64,000 bases of DNA from Pseudomonas yamanorum (GTDB taxonomy: Bacteria; Pseudomonadota; Gammaproteobacteria; Pseudomonadales; Pseudomonadaceae), in assembly GCF_900105735.1 (NCBI RefSeq), contig NZ_LT629793.1:4340001-4404000 (forward strand). The letters run 5' to 3'. Shown here in pieces: positions 21,646 through 30,768 of the stretch. The notes beneath the pieces were generated by a model that had not been told where the DNA came from, ran no database searches, and saw nothing but the letters and a program-made list of their open reading frames with translations. Within the stretch, counting starts at the first letter, position 1. Each line of letters opens with the position of its first letter. Both the position numbers and the translations under genes were made by a program.

Positions 21646-21912
21646 AGCTTTGTTCTCTTTGTGTGCAAACCAATGGACAAGGGTTCAGGTGCCTGACAGC
21701 ACCCTAGGGGTCGGTTATTAGTCCAACCCGCAGCAGGTTGGAGTTTAGGCACGATCCAAGGGTTCCGTGACTTTTTGTGAAACAAGCCGGAAACACTCGG
21801 TTTTTTTGCAGCCCCGAACACGGGTCTATGCTTTCCCTAAGCCGTCCTTGCCAGCCGGCCCAACCCGGCGCCAGAATGCCGTCATCTGCCCCGCCTGATG
21901 TAAGGAAGCCCG

Positions 21913-24351
21913 ATGCCTGATCCTGTTGCTGCCAGCTTGCGTCTAGCGCCCGAAGCGCTGACTCGTCCTTTTTCCGCTGAACAGTTCAGCTTCTCGACCA
22001 CCAATGATTTGGAGCCCTTTCGCGGTGTGCTTGGCCAGGAACGTGCGGTCGAAGCCTTGCAGTTCGGCGTGGCGATGCCACGCCCCGGTTACAACGTATT
22101 TGTGATGGGTGAGCCCGGTACCGGGCGCTTTTCGTTCGTCAAACGCTACCTCAAGGCCGAAGGCAAGCGCCTGCAGACCCCGGCCGACTGGGTCTACGTC
22201 AATAATTTCGATGAGCCTCGCGAACCCCGCGCGCTGGAGCTGCCTGCGGGCGGTGCTGCTGCGTTCATCTCCGATATCAACGGCCTGATCGACAACCTGG
22301 TCGCGACCTTCCCGGCCGTGTTTGAACACCCGACCTATCAACAGCGTAAAAGCGCCATCGACCGCGCCTTCAACCAGCGCTACGACCGTGCCCTGGATGT
22401 CATCGAGCGCCTGGCCCTGGAAAAGGACGTGGCGCTGTACCGTGACAGCACCAACATTGCCTTTACCCCGATGCTCGACGGCAAGGCCTTGGACGAAGCC
22501 GAGTTTTCGCAGTTGCCGGAAGCTGACCGCGAGCGTTTCCACACCGATATTTCCGAACTGGAAGAACGCCTCAACGAAGAACTCGCCAGCCTGCCCCAGT
22601 GGAAGCGCGAGTCCAACAACCAGATGCGCCAGTTCAACGAAGAAACCATCACATTGGCCTTGCAGCCATTGTTGGCGCCGCTGTCCGAGAAGTATGCGGA
22701 GAACGCGGCCGTTTGCGGTTACTTGCAGGCGATGCAGGTCTACCTGCTGAAAACCGTGGTCGAGCAGTTGGTGGACGACGCGAAAACCGATGCCCAGGCC
22801 CGCAAGTTGCTGGAAGAGCAGTATTGCCCGAGCCTGGTGGTGGGCCATCCGGTCAACGGTGGTGCGCCGGTGGTGTTCGAGCCGCATCCGACCTACGACA
22901 ACCTGTTCGGCCGTATTGAATACAGCACCGATCAAGGCGCGCTCTACACCACTTATCGCCAATTGCGCCCGGGTGCGTTGCACCGTGCCAACGGCGGTTT
23001 CCTGATCCTTGAAGCCGAAAAGATGCTCAGCGAGCCGTTTGTGTGGGACGCCCTCAAGCGTGCCCTGCAATCGCGCAAGCTGAAGATGGAATCACCGTTG
23101 GGCGAACTGGGCCGCCTGGCCACGGTGACCCTCAACCCGCAAGTGATCCCGTTGCAGCTCAAGGTCATCATCATTGGTTCCCGCCAGCTGTACTACGCGT
23201 TGCAGGACGCGGATCCGGACTTCCAGGAGATGTTCCGGGTGCTGGTGGACTTCGACGAAGACATCCCGATGGTGGATGAAAGCCTGGAGCAGTTCGCCCA
23301 GTTGCTGAAAACCCGCACCTCGGAAGAAGGCATGGCGCCGTTGACCTCGGATGCGGTCGCGCGGCTGGCGACCTACAGCGCGCGGCTGGCGGAGAACCAG
23401 GGGCGCTTGTCGGCGCGTATCGGTGATTTGTTCCAACTGGTCAGCGAGGCGGACTTCATTCGTCACCTGGCGGGCGATGAGCGCACCGACTCCGGGCACA
23501 TCGAGCGTGCACTCAAGGCCAAGGCCACGCGCACCGGGCGGGTGTCGGCGCGGATTCTCGACGACATGCTCGCCGGGGTGATCCTGATCGACACCGCCGG
23601 TGCGGCGGTGGGCAAGTGCAACGGGCTGACAGTGCTGGAAGTGGGGGACTCGGCATTCGGCGTGCCGGCGCGGATCTCTGCATCGGTGTACCCGGGCGGC
23701 AGCGGCATTGTGGATATCGAGCGTGAAGTTAACCTCGGCCAGCCGATTCACTCCAAGGGCGTGATGATCCTCACCGGTTACCTGGGCAGCCGGTATGCCC
23801 AGGAATTCCCGTTGGCGATCTCGGCGAGTATTGCCCTGGAGCAGTCCTACGGGTATGTCGACGGCGACAGCGCTTCCCTGGGCGAGGCGTGCACCTTGAT
23901 CTCGGCGTTGTCGAAGACGCCGCTCAAGCAGTGCTTTGCCATCACCGGCTCGATCAACCAGTTTGGTGAAGTGCAGGCGGTGGGCGGGGTCAACGAGAAG
24001 ATCGAAGGTTTCTTCCGCCTCTGTGAAGCCCGTGGGCTGACCGGCGAGCAGGGGGCGATCATTCCCCAGGCCAACGTCGCGACGCTGATGCTCGACGAGA
24101 AGGTGTTGCAAGCCGTGCGCGACGGGCAATTCCACGTCTACGCTGTGCGCCAGGCCGACGAGGCCTTGAGCTTGCTGGTGGGTGAGCCTGCGGGTTCGCC
24201 CGACGAGGAGGGGCAATTCCCCGAAGGCAGCGTCAATGCGCGGGTGGTGGAGCGTCTGCGGGCGATTGCCGAGATGATCAGTGAGGATGATCTGAAGGAA
24301 GCCGAGAAGGAGCTGGCGCAGGAGGCGTTGGCAGAAGCAAAACCGGTGTAA
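21913..24351 (+). CDS. Lon-family ATP-dependent protease (LonP/YcbZ-like)
   Basis: 812 residues. An N-terminal atypical AAA region (AAA_32) is followed by a C-terminal Lon peptidase domain. The catalytic dyad is visible: Ser653 in VDGDSASLGE and Lys696 in VNEKIEGFF. The Walker A position reads MGEPGTGRFSF, so Arg72 stands where Lys is usual. Walker B-like ILEAEKML follows. This group differs from housekeeping Lon (no LAN domain) and corresponds to PA4576, whose substrates I do not know. ATG preceded by AAGGAAG. The following terminator isolates it from the next gene. Confidence 0.88.
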   Translation: MPDPVAASLRLAPEALTRPFSAEQFSFSTTNDLEPFRGVLGQERAVEALQFGVAMPRPGYNVFVMGEPGTGRFSFVKRYLKAEGKRLQTPADWVYVNNFDEPREPRALELPAGGAAAFISDINGLIDNLVATFPAVFEHPTYQQRKSAIDRAFNQRYDRALDVIERLALEKDVALYRDSTNIAFTPMLDGKALDEAEFSQLPEADRERFHTDISELEERLNEELASLPQWKRESNNQMRQFNEETITLALQPLLAPLSEKYAENAAVCGYLQAMQVYLLKTVVEQLVDDAKTDAQARKLLEEQYCPSLVVGHPVNGGAPVVFEPHPTYDNLFGRIEYSTDQGALYTTYRQLRPGALHRANGGFLILEAEKMLSEPFVWDALKRALQSRKLKMESPLGELGRLATVTLNPQVIPLQLKVIIIGSRQLYYALQDADPDFQEMFRVLVDFDEDIPMVDESLEQFAQLLKTRTSEEGMAPLTSDAVARLATYSARLAENQGRLSARIGDLFQLVSEADFIRHLAGDERTDSGHIERALKAKATRTGRVSARILDDMLAGVILIDTAGAAVGKCNGLTVLEVGDSAFGVPARISASVYPGGSGIVDIEREVNLGQPIHSKGVMILTGYLGSRYAQEFPLAISASIALEQSYGYVDGDSASLGEACTLISALSKTPLKQCFAITGSINQFGEVQAVGGVNEKIEGFFRLCEARGLTGEQGAIIPQANVATLMLDEKVLQAVRDGQFHVYAVRQADEALSLLVGEPAGSPDEEGQFPEGSVNARVVERLRAIAEMISEDDLKEAEKELAQEALAEAKPV

Positions 24352-24354
24352 TAA

Positions 24355-24392
24355 CTACCGAAGGGGCCTGTTTTCAGGTCCCTTCGGCATAT
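24355..24392 (+). terminator. Terminator after the Lon-like protease
   Basis: CCGAAGGGGCCTG-tttt-CAGGTCCCTTCGG with one mismatch, followed by CATATTTTT. Confidence 0.85.
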
Positions 24393-24551
24393 TTTTGACG
24401 CCGTCGTGACGGCAGTCGTCCGTTGGTCCCCCGGCCTTGGTTTGTACCGGGTTTCTTCTATTCTCAGCTCAAGGGATATCCACAGGAGTCGCTGGATAGA
24501 AACAGTCTTGCCCTGCGAGGCTGAATACCGGATCTACCGAGGGTCGCCGCC

Positions 24552-24878
24552 ATGTCGCGCAACCTCTGCCTCACCCGCCAGTGCCTGGGCCTGGTTACTC
24601 GTATCGAATGTTCCATTCGCCCTCTCGCGGGGGATACCGGGATGTGGACCTTGTTGTTTGCTGCCGGAATGACCGGTGAACAGCCTTCCACCATCAAGTC
24701 CCAAGGCCCGTTTCACGGACCTTTCGTGGCACAAACCATCCTTGATTCGATTGTCGAAAGCCTGACCCTGCACGGGTACGAACTGGCGGACGACCCGCAG
24801 ATCTGGTGCCTGCACTTGCAGGCGCACTTGCGACAGCTCAATGGCGGGCGGCAGACGGTGCTAAGCGATATCCGCTGA
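24552..24878 (+). CDS. Conserved hypothetical protein (PA4575-like)
   Basis: 108 residues. No signal peptide or membrane segment, and no motif that I can tie to a function. It corresponds by position to PA4575 of P. aeruginosa (small, uncharacterised). The C-terminal half (FVAQTILDSIVESLTLHGYELADDPQIWCLHLQAHLRQLNG) looks helical. The ATG follows GCCGCC without a clear Shine-Dalgarno. It lies between the Lon-like gene's terminator and a long inverted repeat. Confidence 0.7.
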   Translation: MSRNLCLTRQCLGLVTRIECSIRPLAGDTGMWTLLFAAGMTGEQPSTIKSQGPFHGPFVAQTILDSIVESLTLHGYELADDPQIWCLHLQAHLRQLNGGRQTVLSDIR

Positions 24879-24885
24879 CCGCACT

Positions 24886-25006
24886 CCCCGTAGCAGCTGT
24901 CGAGCGCTAGCGAGGCTGCGTCGGCCGCACCGCCGACATCGTGTCTGACTCAGCGCCCCGTTCGCACCCGACGCAGCCTCGCTAGCGCTCGACAGCTGCT
25001 ACGGGG
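24886..25006. repeat. 39-bp perfect inverted repeat
   Basis: Left arm 24886-24924 and right arm 24968-25006 are exact reverse complements over 39 bp (starting CCCCGTAGCAGCTGTCGAGC), with 43 bp between. The arms differ from the two GGGAG-type REP subtypes elsewhere. It separates two convergent genes and could act as a bidirectional terminator or is another REP/MITE class. Confidence 0.9.
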
Positions 25007-25015
25007 GCGGGGGGG

Positions 25016-26851
25016 CTATGGCTTGGGGGCAGGGGCCGCCTCGGGTTTGTCCAGCTTCACCTCAAACCCATATTGCACCGTGTCCAGACCGGTGCGCTGG
25101 TAGGTTTCCAGCGTGGTCGGCTGGCCATAAAAGTAATGCACATCGAACAGCGCCGTGCCGTACTCCTCGGCCCGGTGGCTGACGCCGAGAATTTCTTTCA
25201 AGTAGTTGCCGCTGGCATCCTTGGCATAGAACCGCCAGATATCCGACGGGAACAGCTTCTGGTCGACAATCAGCGCGTTGTCCTTCAGCTCCAGGCCCTT
25301 GGGCAGTTGCCCGGCCGTGAGGCTGCCTTTTTCGATGGTGGCCAGGAACAGTGGCATTGACCCGACGGCAAACCCGGGGTTTTCGGGGAACAGGTTCAGG
25401 TCATAGGTGATGGTGCCGCGCCCCGGGTCGACCTCGTAGGCTTCGGCGGGCAGTTCGATCGGCTCGCCGAGCTTGCCTTCGTCGTTGGCGGTGAGGAAGG
25501 TCACGGGGGCATCGCCGCCGCCCCGGTCTTCGCCCAGCAGGTCGTCGTTGAAGGTGTAGGGGTGATCGAACTCGATGTGTGCTGCGCTGGCGTCATCCAC
25601 CGATTGGTTGATGGTGACGCTTTTCTTCAACTGGTCTTCAGAAAGCGTGGCGTCCTTGAGCCAGTCCGAAGCCTGGTCGTCATACACAGTGACGGGCATC
25701 GGCAACGGTTGTACGGTCTTCTCCAGGCTGTTCTTGTCGAAGCGCCGTACGGGCAGGTCCAGGTCCTTGCGGGTCACCGTCGCCTGGGAAAAGTCGAGGA
25801 CGCTGACTTGCACGTTGTCGATCAGGCCGTTGAAGTACACCTTGGTGTAGTGGCTGTTCTGCTTGTGTTCGAAGGCTTTCTGTTCGTCTTCCAACTGTTT
25901 TTCAAAGGCGTCGGACCAGGCCTTCTGCTTTTGCATTTTGGCCAGTTGTTTCTCGTAAAACGCCAGTTGGGCGGCGTTCTCGTTGATTGAGCCCGAGCGC
26001 GAGAGAAATTTCCCGGTGGTGTCGCGAGCCTGCACCAGCAGCGGGTTGGGCGATTCATCCACGACTTCCGGTGCCAGCGGGGCGCTGTTGGTCAGTTCGA
26101 TTTCGGCGTAGTTCTTTTCGAGGGTCAGCAGCGTGACCGTGACGTTGTCTTCAGTGCGTTTGCGGCCCACGTCCTTTTTCGACAGGTCGAAGGTGAAGAC
26201 TTTACGCGGCGCGATGACTTCCACCTTGCCCTTGAGTGTGACGGGCTGCGGCTGGCTTTTGTTTTCAGTCTCGATGCCTTCGATGAACGGGTAGGTCACC
26301 GTCAGGTCATCGGGGTTGGTCAGGTTGGAGCTGGTGGGGCTCAGTTGGATACCCGGATCGGTTTCCGACCATTCCGGCTGGAAGGGGATGACCTTGTTGT
26401 TGCTCAAGGTCACTGACTGCCATTCCAGGCCGTGGGGGAAGGGGAATTGGTCGGGCATGTTGAAGTTGAACGGGAAGATCGGCTGCAGGTCCGTCAGGTA
26501 GTCCGAATGGGACGCCTTGCGCAGGACAAACAGGCCATTGATATAGGTGTCCACCAGGGCCTGGGGCGTGGGGTAATGCTTGAGCAGTGCCAGGGCGTCT
26601 TCGCTGTACTCGGCCTCGATGGGCTTGGTGGCGAGCTTGGCGCGTGCCCGCTCCAGCAACAGCAGCGAGCCACCGAGTTCGGACACGGCGTCCTTGAGCT
26701 TGGGGTCCTGGATCGCGTCCAGGGACTGTTCGAACTTGGCGGTTTTCTCTTCAAGGCTGGCTTGCTTGTGTTCATCGCTTGGGGAGCAACCGCCGCCCAC
26801 CAGCAACGCCGCGCACAGGCCAATGCTGGCCAAAGGGGATCGCACATCCAT
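25016..26851 (-). CDS. Large predicted lipoprotein, unknown function (PA4573-like)
   Basis: 611 residues from MDVRSPLASIGLCAALLVGGGC, selected because AGGAAA lies 9 bp upstream and a hydrophobic stretch ends at GGGCSPSD, a lipobox-like cysteine; a longer frame starts nine codons earlier. After the cysteine comes a helical charged segment (EEKTAKFEQSLDAIQDPKLKDAV) and a long region rich in beta-type alternation, with a second coiled stretch (LAFYEKQLAKMQKQKAWSDAFEKQLEDEQKAF). The C-terminus is proline/alanine rich. It is likely a periplasm-facing lipoprotein; I do not recognise the domain. Confidence 0.8.
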   Translation of the reverse strand: MDVRSPLASIGLCAALLVGGGCSPSDEHKQASLEEKTAKFEQSLDAIQDPKLKDAVSELGGSLLLLERARAKLATKPIEAEYSEDALALLKHYPTPQALVDTYINGLFVLRKASHSDYLTDLQPIFPFNFNMPDQFPFPHGLEWQSVTLSNNKVIPFQPEWSETDPGIQLSPTSSNLTNPDDLTVTYPFIEGIETENKSQPQPVTLKGKVEVIAPRKVFTFDLSKKDVGRKRTEDNVTVTLLTLEKNYAEIELTNSAPLAPEVVDESPNPLLVQARDTTGKFLSRSGSINENAAQLAFYEKQLAKMQKQKAWSDAFEKQLEDEQKAFEHKQNSHYTKVYFNGLIDNVQVSVLDFSQATVTRKDLDLPVRRFDKNSLEKTVQPLPMPVTVYDDQASDWLKDATLSEDQLKKSVTINQSVDDASAAHIEFDHPYTFNDDLLGEDRGGGDAPVTFLTANDEGKLGEPIELPAEAYEVDPGRGTITYDLNLFPENPGFAVGSMPLFLATIEKGSLTAGQLPKGLELKDNALIVDQKLFPSDIWRFYAKDASGNYLKEILGVSHRAEEYGTALFDVHYFYGQPTTLETYQRTGLDTVQYGFEVKLDKPEAAPAPKP

Positions 26852-27017
26852 TATCTGAGTTTTCCTGTCCGACATCATCGAGCCGAGTTGATGAGCTCGA
26901 CACTAGCAGAAAAAATCTTTTACAGATGCCGTACAGATCAGTTTTATCGACGGTTTCTGGCGTTTGGGTGCGGCTGGTATACTCGCCGCCATTTTTAGCC
27001 AAGCTGTGTGAGATTCA

Positions 27018-27506
27018 ATGGAACGCTTTATCGAAAATGCAATGTATGCCTCACGCTGGCTGTTGGCGCCGATCTATTTCGGGTTGTCCCTGGGGCTGCT
27101 GGCACTGGGGCTGAAGTTCTTCCAGGAAGTGTTCCATGTGATTCCCATCGTGTTCACCATGAGTGAGTCGGATGTGATCCTGGTGCTGCTGTCGTTGATC
27201 GACATGGCGCTGGTGGGCGGCCTGCTGGTGATGGTGATGATCAGCGGCTACGAGAACTTCGTTTCCCAGCTGGACATCGACGAAAGCAAAGAGAAGCTCA
27301 ATTGGCTGGGGACCATGGATTCCTCGTCGCTGAAGATGAAGGTCGCGGCGTCCATCGTGGCGATTTCGTCGATCCATTTGCTGCGGGTGTTCATGGACGC
27401 CAAGAACGTCGATCCCGAGCATTTGAAATGGTACGTGATCATCCACATGACGTTTGTGGTGTCGGCGTTTGCCATGGGTTACCTGGATAAAGTTACCAAG
27501 CATTAA
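27018..27506 (+). CDS. UPF0114 (YqhA) family membrane protein
   Basis: 162 residues, typical of the family. Membrane segments are evident around residues 10-30 ([19 protein letters not shown]), 50-75 ([22 protein letters not shown]), 105-125 and 138-155. The family signature [14 protein letters not shown] and [22 protein letters not shown] are present. It is an inner-membrane protein of unknown function. A TATACT -10-like box lies at 26978-26983; the ATG is preceded by GTGAGA. It is divergent from the large lipoprotein gene. Confidence 0.92.
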   Translation: MERFIENAMYASRWLLAPIYFGLSLGLLALGLKFFQEVFHVIPIVFTMSESDVILVLLSLIDMALVGGLLVMVMISGYENFVSQLDIDESKEKLNWLGTMDSSSLKMKVAASIVAISSIHLLRVFMDAKNVDPEHLKWYVIIHMTFVVSAFAMGYLDKVTKH

Positions 27507-27627
27507 TTGCCGCCCGACGCTCCCCGTTGCCCGGGTGCAGGGCTCATCAAGGGCGTGGCTTGTGTGCTAGTCTGCTCGCCCTTTTAGTTTGGACGACACC
27601 TGTGTCGTCCTACAGCGGAGCCTTTCC

Positions 27628-28245
27628 ATGTCCGAAGTTAATCTGTCCACCGACGAAACCCGCGTGAGCTACGGCATTGGCCGTCAGTTGGGCGACCAGC
27701 TGCGCGACAACCCGCCACCGGGCGTCAGCCTGGACGCGATCCTGGCTGGCCTGACCGACGCTTTCGCCGGCAAGCCTAGCCGTGTGGACCAAGAGCAAAT
27801 GGCCGCAAGCTTCAAGGTCATCCGCGAAATCATGCAAGCCGAAGCCGCTGCAAAGGCTGAAGCGGCTGCTGGCGAAGGCCTGGCTTTCCTGGCTGAAAAC
27901 GCCAAGCGTGACGGTATTACCACCCTGGCTTCCGGCCTGCAATTTGAAGTGCTGACTGCCGGTGACGGCGCCAAGCCGACCCGTGAAGATCAGGTGCGCA
28001 CTCACTACCACGGCACCCTGATCGACGGCACTGTGTTCGACAGCTCCTACGAGCGCGGCCAGCCTGCAGAGTTTCCGGTTGGCGGCGTGATCGCCGGCTG
28101 GACCGAAGCCCTGCAACTGATGAATGCCGGCAGCAAATGGCGCCTGTACGTGCCGAGCGAACTGGCTTACGGTGCTCAAGGCGTTGGCAGCATCCCGCCG
28201 CACAGCGTTCTGGTGTTCGACGTCGAACTGCTCGACGTTCTGTAA
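27628..28245 (+). CDS. fklB: FKBP-type peptidyl-prolyl isomerase FklB
   Basis: 205 residues from MSEVNLSTDETRVSYGIGRQ (the longer frame lacks a ribosome site; GCGGAG precedes this ATG). FklB (FKBP22) catalyses cis-trans isomerisation of Xaa-Pro bonds. The N-terminal ~90 residues form the dimerisation arm, rich in Ala/Glu (QAEAAAKAEAAAGEG), and the C-terminal FKBP domain shows VRTHYHGTLIDGTVFDSSYERG and the terminal SIPPHSVLVFDVELLDV. No signal peptide, so cytoplasmic. A perfect 13-bp hairpin follows the stop. Confidence 0.95.
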   Translation: MSEVNLSTDETRVSYGIGRQLGDQLRDNPPPGVSLDAILAGLTDAFAGKPSRVDQEQMAASFKVIREIMQAEAAAKAEAAAGEGLAFLAENAKRDGITTLASGLQFEVLTAGDGAKPTREDQVRTHYHGTLIDGTVFDSSYERGQPAEFPVGGVIAGWTEALQLMNAGSKWRLYVPSELAYGAQGVGSIPPHSVLVFDVELLDVL

Positions 28246-28253
28246 GACCTTAC

Positions 28254-28289
28254 CTGCAGGAGCGAGCCTGCTCGCTCCTGCAGTGTTTT
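28254..28289 (+). terminator. Terminator after fklB
   Basis: Perfect 13-bp stem CTGCAGGAGCGAG / CTCGCTCCTGCAG with CCTG loop, then TGTTTTG. Confidence 0.82.
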
Positions 28290-28299
28290 GCGCGGTTGC

Positions 28300-28557
28300 T
28301 CATGGATGAAACTTGCCATTGAGATCCGTCACTGGGCGCAACGCCCGGGCATAGCAGAACAGAAACAGATTTCTCACCACTTCCTTCAGCACACCAGGTT
28401 CACTGGAACTCAGGCCATTGACGTCCAGGTCGCCCTGATCCTGCAGTTCGCTCAACGCTTCTTCTTCCAGCACCGCGCAGACTTCACCGGTTTCCCGATG
28501 GAGGATTCGCAGGTAAGGGTGTGGACGGTCCAGCCAGGCATCGATCAAATAAGTCAT
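28300..28557 (-). CDS. Iron-regulated small conserved protein (PA4570-like)
   Basis: 85 residues, acidic, no membrane segment. It resembles the small uncharacterised Pseudomonas protein PA4570, which is strongly iron-responsive. MTYLIDAWLDRPHPYLRILH opens the chain and a helical LKEVVRNLFLFCYARAL segment follows. AAGGAG sits 8 bp before the ATG, and a good Fur box lies 25 bp upstream of the start, so repression by Fe2+-Fur is expected. The function itself is unknown. Confidence 0.85.
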   Translation of the reverse strand: MTYLIDAWLDRPHPYLRILHRETGEVCAVLEEEALSELQDQGDLDVNGLSSSEPGVLKEVVRNLFLFCYARALRPVTDLNGKFHP

Positions 28558-28581
28558 GGAAGCATCTCCTTGATGGGTTTC

Positions 28582-28600
28582 AATGAGAATAATTCTTATT
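28582..28600 (-). promoter_or_regulatory. Fur box upstream of the PA4570-like gene
   Basis: AATGAGAATAATTCTTATT is a 9-1-9 palindrome with one mismatched pair and agrees with the 19-bp Fur consensus at 12 of 19 positions by my count. It lies 25-43 bp upstream of the start codon, where it would block transcription under iron-replete conditions. Confidence 0.8.
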
Positions 28601-28754
28601 CGTAGAATAGCAAGTCCCTATTGGCGATTTCCGGACTTTTCTGTGTGGATATTGTTTTTGATCAAAAGGCCTGGCCTTTTGCCGCCAGTGCGGAAGTGAC
28701 GCGGGGGAGGGTGAAGCGCCATCCCGTGCAGGGCACGAGATGGAGGCCGCCGGT

Positions 28755-29096
28755 TCAGACCTTGCGGACGAACTCGGACTTGAGTTTCATCGGGCCGATA
28801 CCGTCGATCTTGCAGTCGATATCATGGTCGCCATCGCACAGGCGGATGTTCTTGACCTTGGTGCCGACCTTGACCACCAGTGATGTGCCTTTGACCTTGA
28901 GGTCCTTGATCACGGTGATGGTGTCGCCGTCCTGCAGGACATTGCCCACAGAGTCTTTCTTTACGGATTCATCGCTGGCAGCCTCGGCTTCGCCACCGAC
29001 GGTCCACTCATGGGCGCATTCCGGGCAAATCAGCTGGGCGCCGTCTTCGTAGGTGTATTCGGAATTGCATTTCGGGCAGGGTGGCAACGTGCTCAC
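28755..29096 (-). CDS. Zinc-ribbon protein of the YjdM/PhnA family
   Basis: 113 residues with GTG start and AAGGAG 8 bp upstream. The N-terminus carries two CxxC pairs ([13 protein letters not shown] ... ICPECAHEW), a zinc ribbon; the C-terminal half is a small SH3-like PhnA domain ([20 protein letters not shown]). Historically named PhnA for its place near the E. coli phosphonate operon, but it is not the phosphonoacetate hydrolase and its role is not settled. No phosphonate genes are nearby. Confidence 0.9.
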   Translation of the reverse strand: MSTLPPCPKCNSEYTYEDGAQLICPECAHEWTVGGEAEAASDESVKKDSVGNVLQDGDTITVIKDLKVKGTSLVVKVGTKVKNIRLCDGDHDIDCKIDGIGPMKLKSEFVRKV

Positions 29097-29173
29097 TAAA
29101 GCTCCTTTGGTTTCAGGATGGCTAAAAAGCGCACATTATATAGGGTTTTAGCGTGGGAAGGGCGGTGCGGGTC

Positions 29174-29203
29174 GTTGCAGGAGCCGGGAAGGCTCCTGCA
29201 GGG
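29174..29203 (-). terminator. Terminator-like hairpin after ispB
   Basis: Perfect 10-bp stem TGCAGGAGCC / GGCTCCTGCA around GGGAA, 12 bp past the ispB stop; the following - strand lacks a clear U-run. Confidence 0.6.
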
Positions 29204-29211
29204 CGGCCAAA

Positions 29212-30180
29212 TCAGTGAGTACGGGCGACCGCGAACTCACTCAGCTCAACCAGGGCGTCCCGGTATTCGCTGGCTGGAAGGGCTTCCAGGCATTGGATGG
29301 CACGAGCGACGTAGTCACGGGCCAGTTGCGCGGTGTATTCGAGGGAGCCCGAAGCTTCCACGGCTTCGCGGATGCTTTCCAGGTCTTCGATCCCGCCTTT
29401 CTGGATCGCCTTTCGCACCAGGGCGGCCTGTTCCGGCGTACCTTCGCGCATGGTGTAGATCAGCGGCAAGGTCGGCTTGCCCTCGGCCAGGTCGTCACCG
29501 ACGTTCTTGCCCAGGGTTTCGGCGTCGCCGCGGTAATCCAGCAGGTCGTCTACCAACTGGAAGGCCACGCCCAAGTGATCGCCAAAGGTGCGCAGGGCTT
29601 CGCTCTGCTCGGGCGTCGCTTCGCACAGGGCGGCAGCGCTGTGAGTCGAGGCTTCGAAGAGCATCGCGGTTTTGCCGCGAATCACTTCCATGTAGGTTTC
29701 TTCGGTGGTGCTGGCGTCGCGAACCTTCGACAGTTGCAACACTTCGCCTTCGGCGATGATGCGCGTGGCCTGTGAAAGAATCTTCATCACCGGCATCGAG
29801 CCCAGTTCGACCATCATTTCGAACGAGCGCGAGTACAGGAAGTCGCCCACGAGTACGCTCGGCGCGTTGCCCCACATCGCGTTGGCCGTCTCGCGACCAC
29901 GGCGCATGCCGGACATGTCGACCACGTCGTCATGCAGAAGGGTGGCGGTGTGCAGGAACTCGATGGTCGCGGCCAGCAGGCGCAGATCATCGCCTTCACG
30001 GCCCAGGGCCTTGCCACACAGCAACACTAATAAAGGACGCAGGCGTTTACCGCCGGCCGACGTAATGTAGTCGCCAATTTTGGAGACCAGCGGCACTTTA
30101 GAAGTCAGCTGCTTCTTGATGATGCCGTCGACGGCGCTAAAATCGTCCGCCACCGCGCGGTAGAAAGCTTGGGGTTGCAT
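29212..30180 (-). CDS. ispB: Octaprenyl/nonaprenyl diphosphate synthase
   Basis: 322 residues. A trans-polyprenyl synthase that makes the ubiquinone side chain by adding isopentenyl units. Both aspartate-rich motifs are intact: LLHDDVVDMSGMRRG (first) and FQLVDDLLDYRGD (second), along with GGKRLRPLLVLL. Product length cannot be read from sequence; Pseudomonas ubiquinone is Q9, so a nonaprenyl product is likely. It is divergent from rplU, the conserved arrangement in Gammaproteobacteria. Confidence 0.95.
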   Translation of the reverse strand: MQPQAFYRAVADDFSAVDGIIKKQLTSKVPLVSKIGDYITSAGGKRLRPLLVLLCGKALGREGDDLRLLAATIEFLHTATLLHDDVVDMSGMRRGRETANAMWGNAPSVLVGDFLYSRSFEMMVELGSMPVMKILSQATRIIAEGEVLQLSKVRDASTTEETYMEVIRGKTAMLFEASTHSAAALCEATPEQSEALRTFGDHLGVAFQLVDDLLDYRGDAETLGKNVGDDLAEGKPTLPLIYTMREGTPEQAALVRKAIQKGGIEDLESIREAVEASGSLEYTAQLARDYVARAIQCLEALPASEYRDALVELSEFAVARTH

Positions 30181-30259
30181 CAGCGACAGTCGCTCCAGAA
30201 GGGTTGCGCGGCATGCTAGGACCCGCGTCCCCTAGTGTCAAGGCGCGATAGACGGCCAC

Positions 30260-30288
30260 TTGCAACACCTCCATAGCTTGCGTACAAT
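30260..30288 (+). promoter_or_regulatory. Sigma-70 promoter of rplU-rpmA
   Basis: TTGCAA at 30260-30265 and TACAAT at 30283-30288, 17-bp spacer, GC-rich discriminator (CGCGCACC) as expected for ribosomal-protein genes. Confidence 0.6.
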
Positions 30289-30419
30289 CGCGCACCCTGA
30301 ACTTCCTGGGCAGCACCTGCCTTACGCAATTGCATTCGGGACGTCCATCCCATGCAGCCATGCCAGCCAATACCTCTTCTTATAAAGCGCTGGGTGAGCA
30401 GGATTATCGGAGAAATACC

Positions 30420-30734
30420 ATGTCGTACGCAGTAATTGTTACTGGTGGCAAGCAATACAAGGTCGCCCCAGGTGAATACCTGAAGATCGAGAAGCTGGAA
30501 ATCGCTACTGGCGAATCCGTCACTTTTGATCGCGTTCTGTTGGTCGCCAATGGCGATGACGTGAACATCGGCGCTCCAGTTGTTGCAGGCGCTACCGTTG
30601 TGGCTGAAGTGATCTCCCAAGGTCGTCACGATAAAGTCCGCATCATCAAGTTCCGTCGTCGTAAGCACCACATGAAGCGTATGGGCCACCGCCAGTGGTA
30701 CACCGAGATCAAAATCACCGGTATTCAGGCTTAA
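30420..30734 (+). CDS. rplU: 50S ribosomal protein L21
   Basis: 104 residues from [20 protein letters not shown], a near-perfect L21 N-terminus; an upstream in-frame extension is ignored because GGAGA lies just before this ATG. L21 binds 23S rRNA. The C-terminal [20 protein letters not shown] is the rRNA-binding tail. It heads the rplU-rpmA unit, with rpmA 34 bp downstream. Confidence 0.98.
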   Translation: MSYAVIVTGGKQYKVAPGEYLKIEKLEIATGESVTFDRVLLVANGDDVNIGAPVVAGATVVAEVISQGRHDKVRIIKFRRRKHHMKRMGHRQWYTEIKITGIQA

Positions 30735-30768
30735 TTTCAGCCTAATTCCTCACTAGGAGAATTGACTC

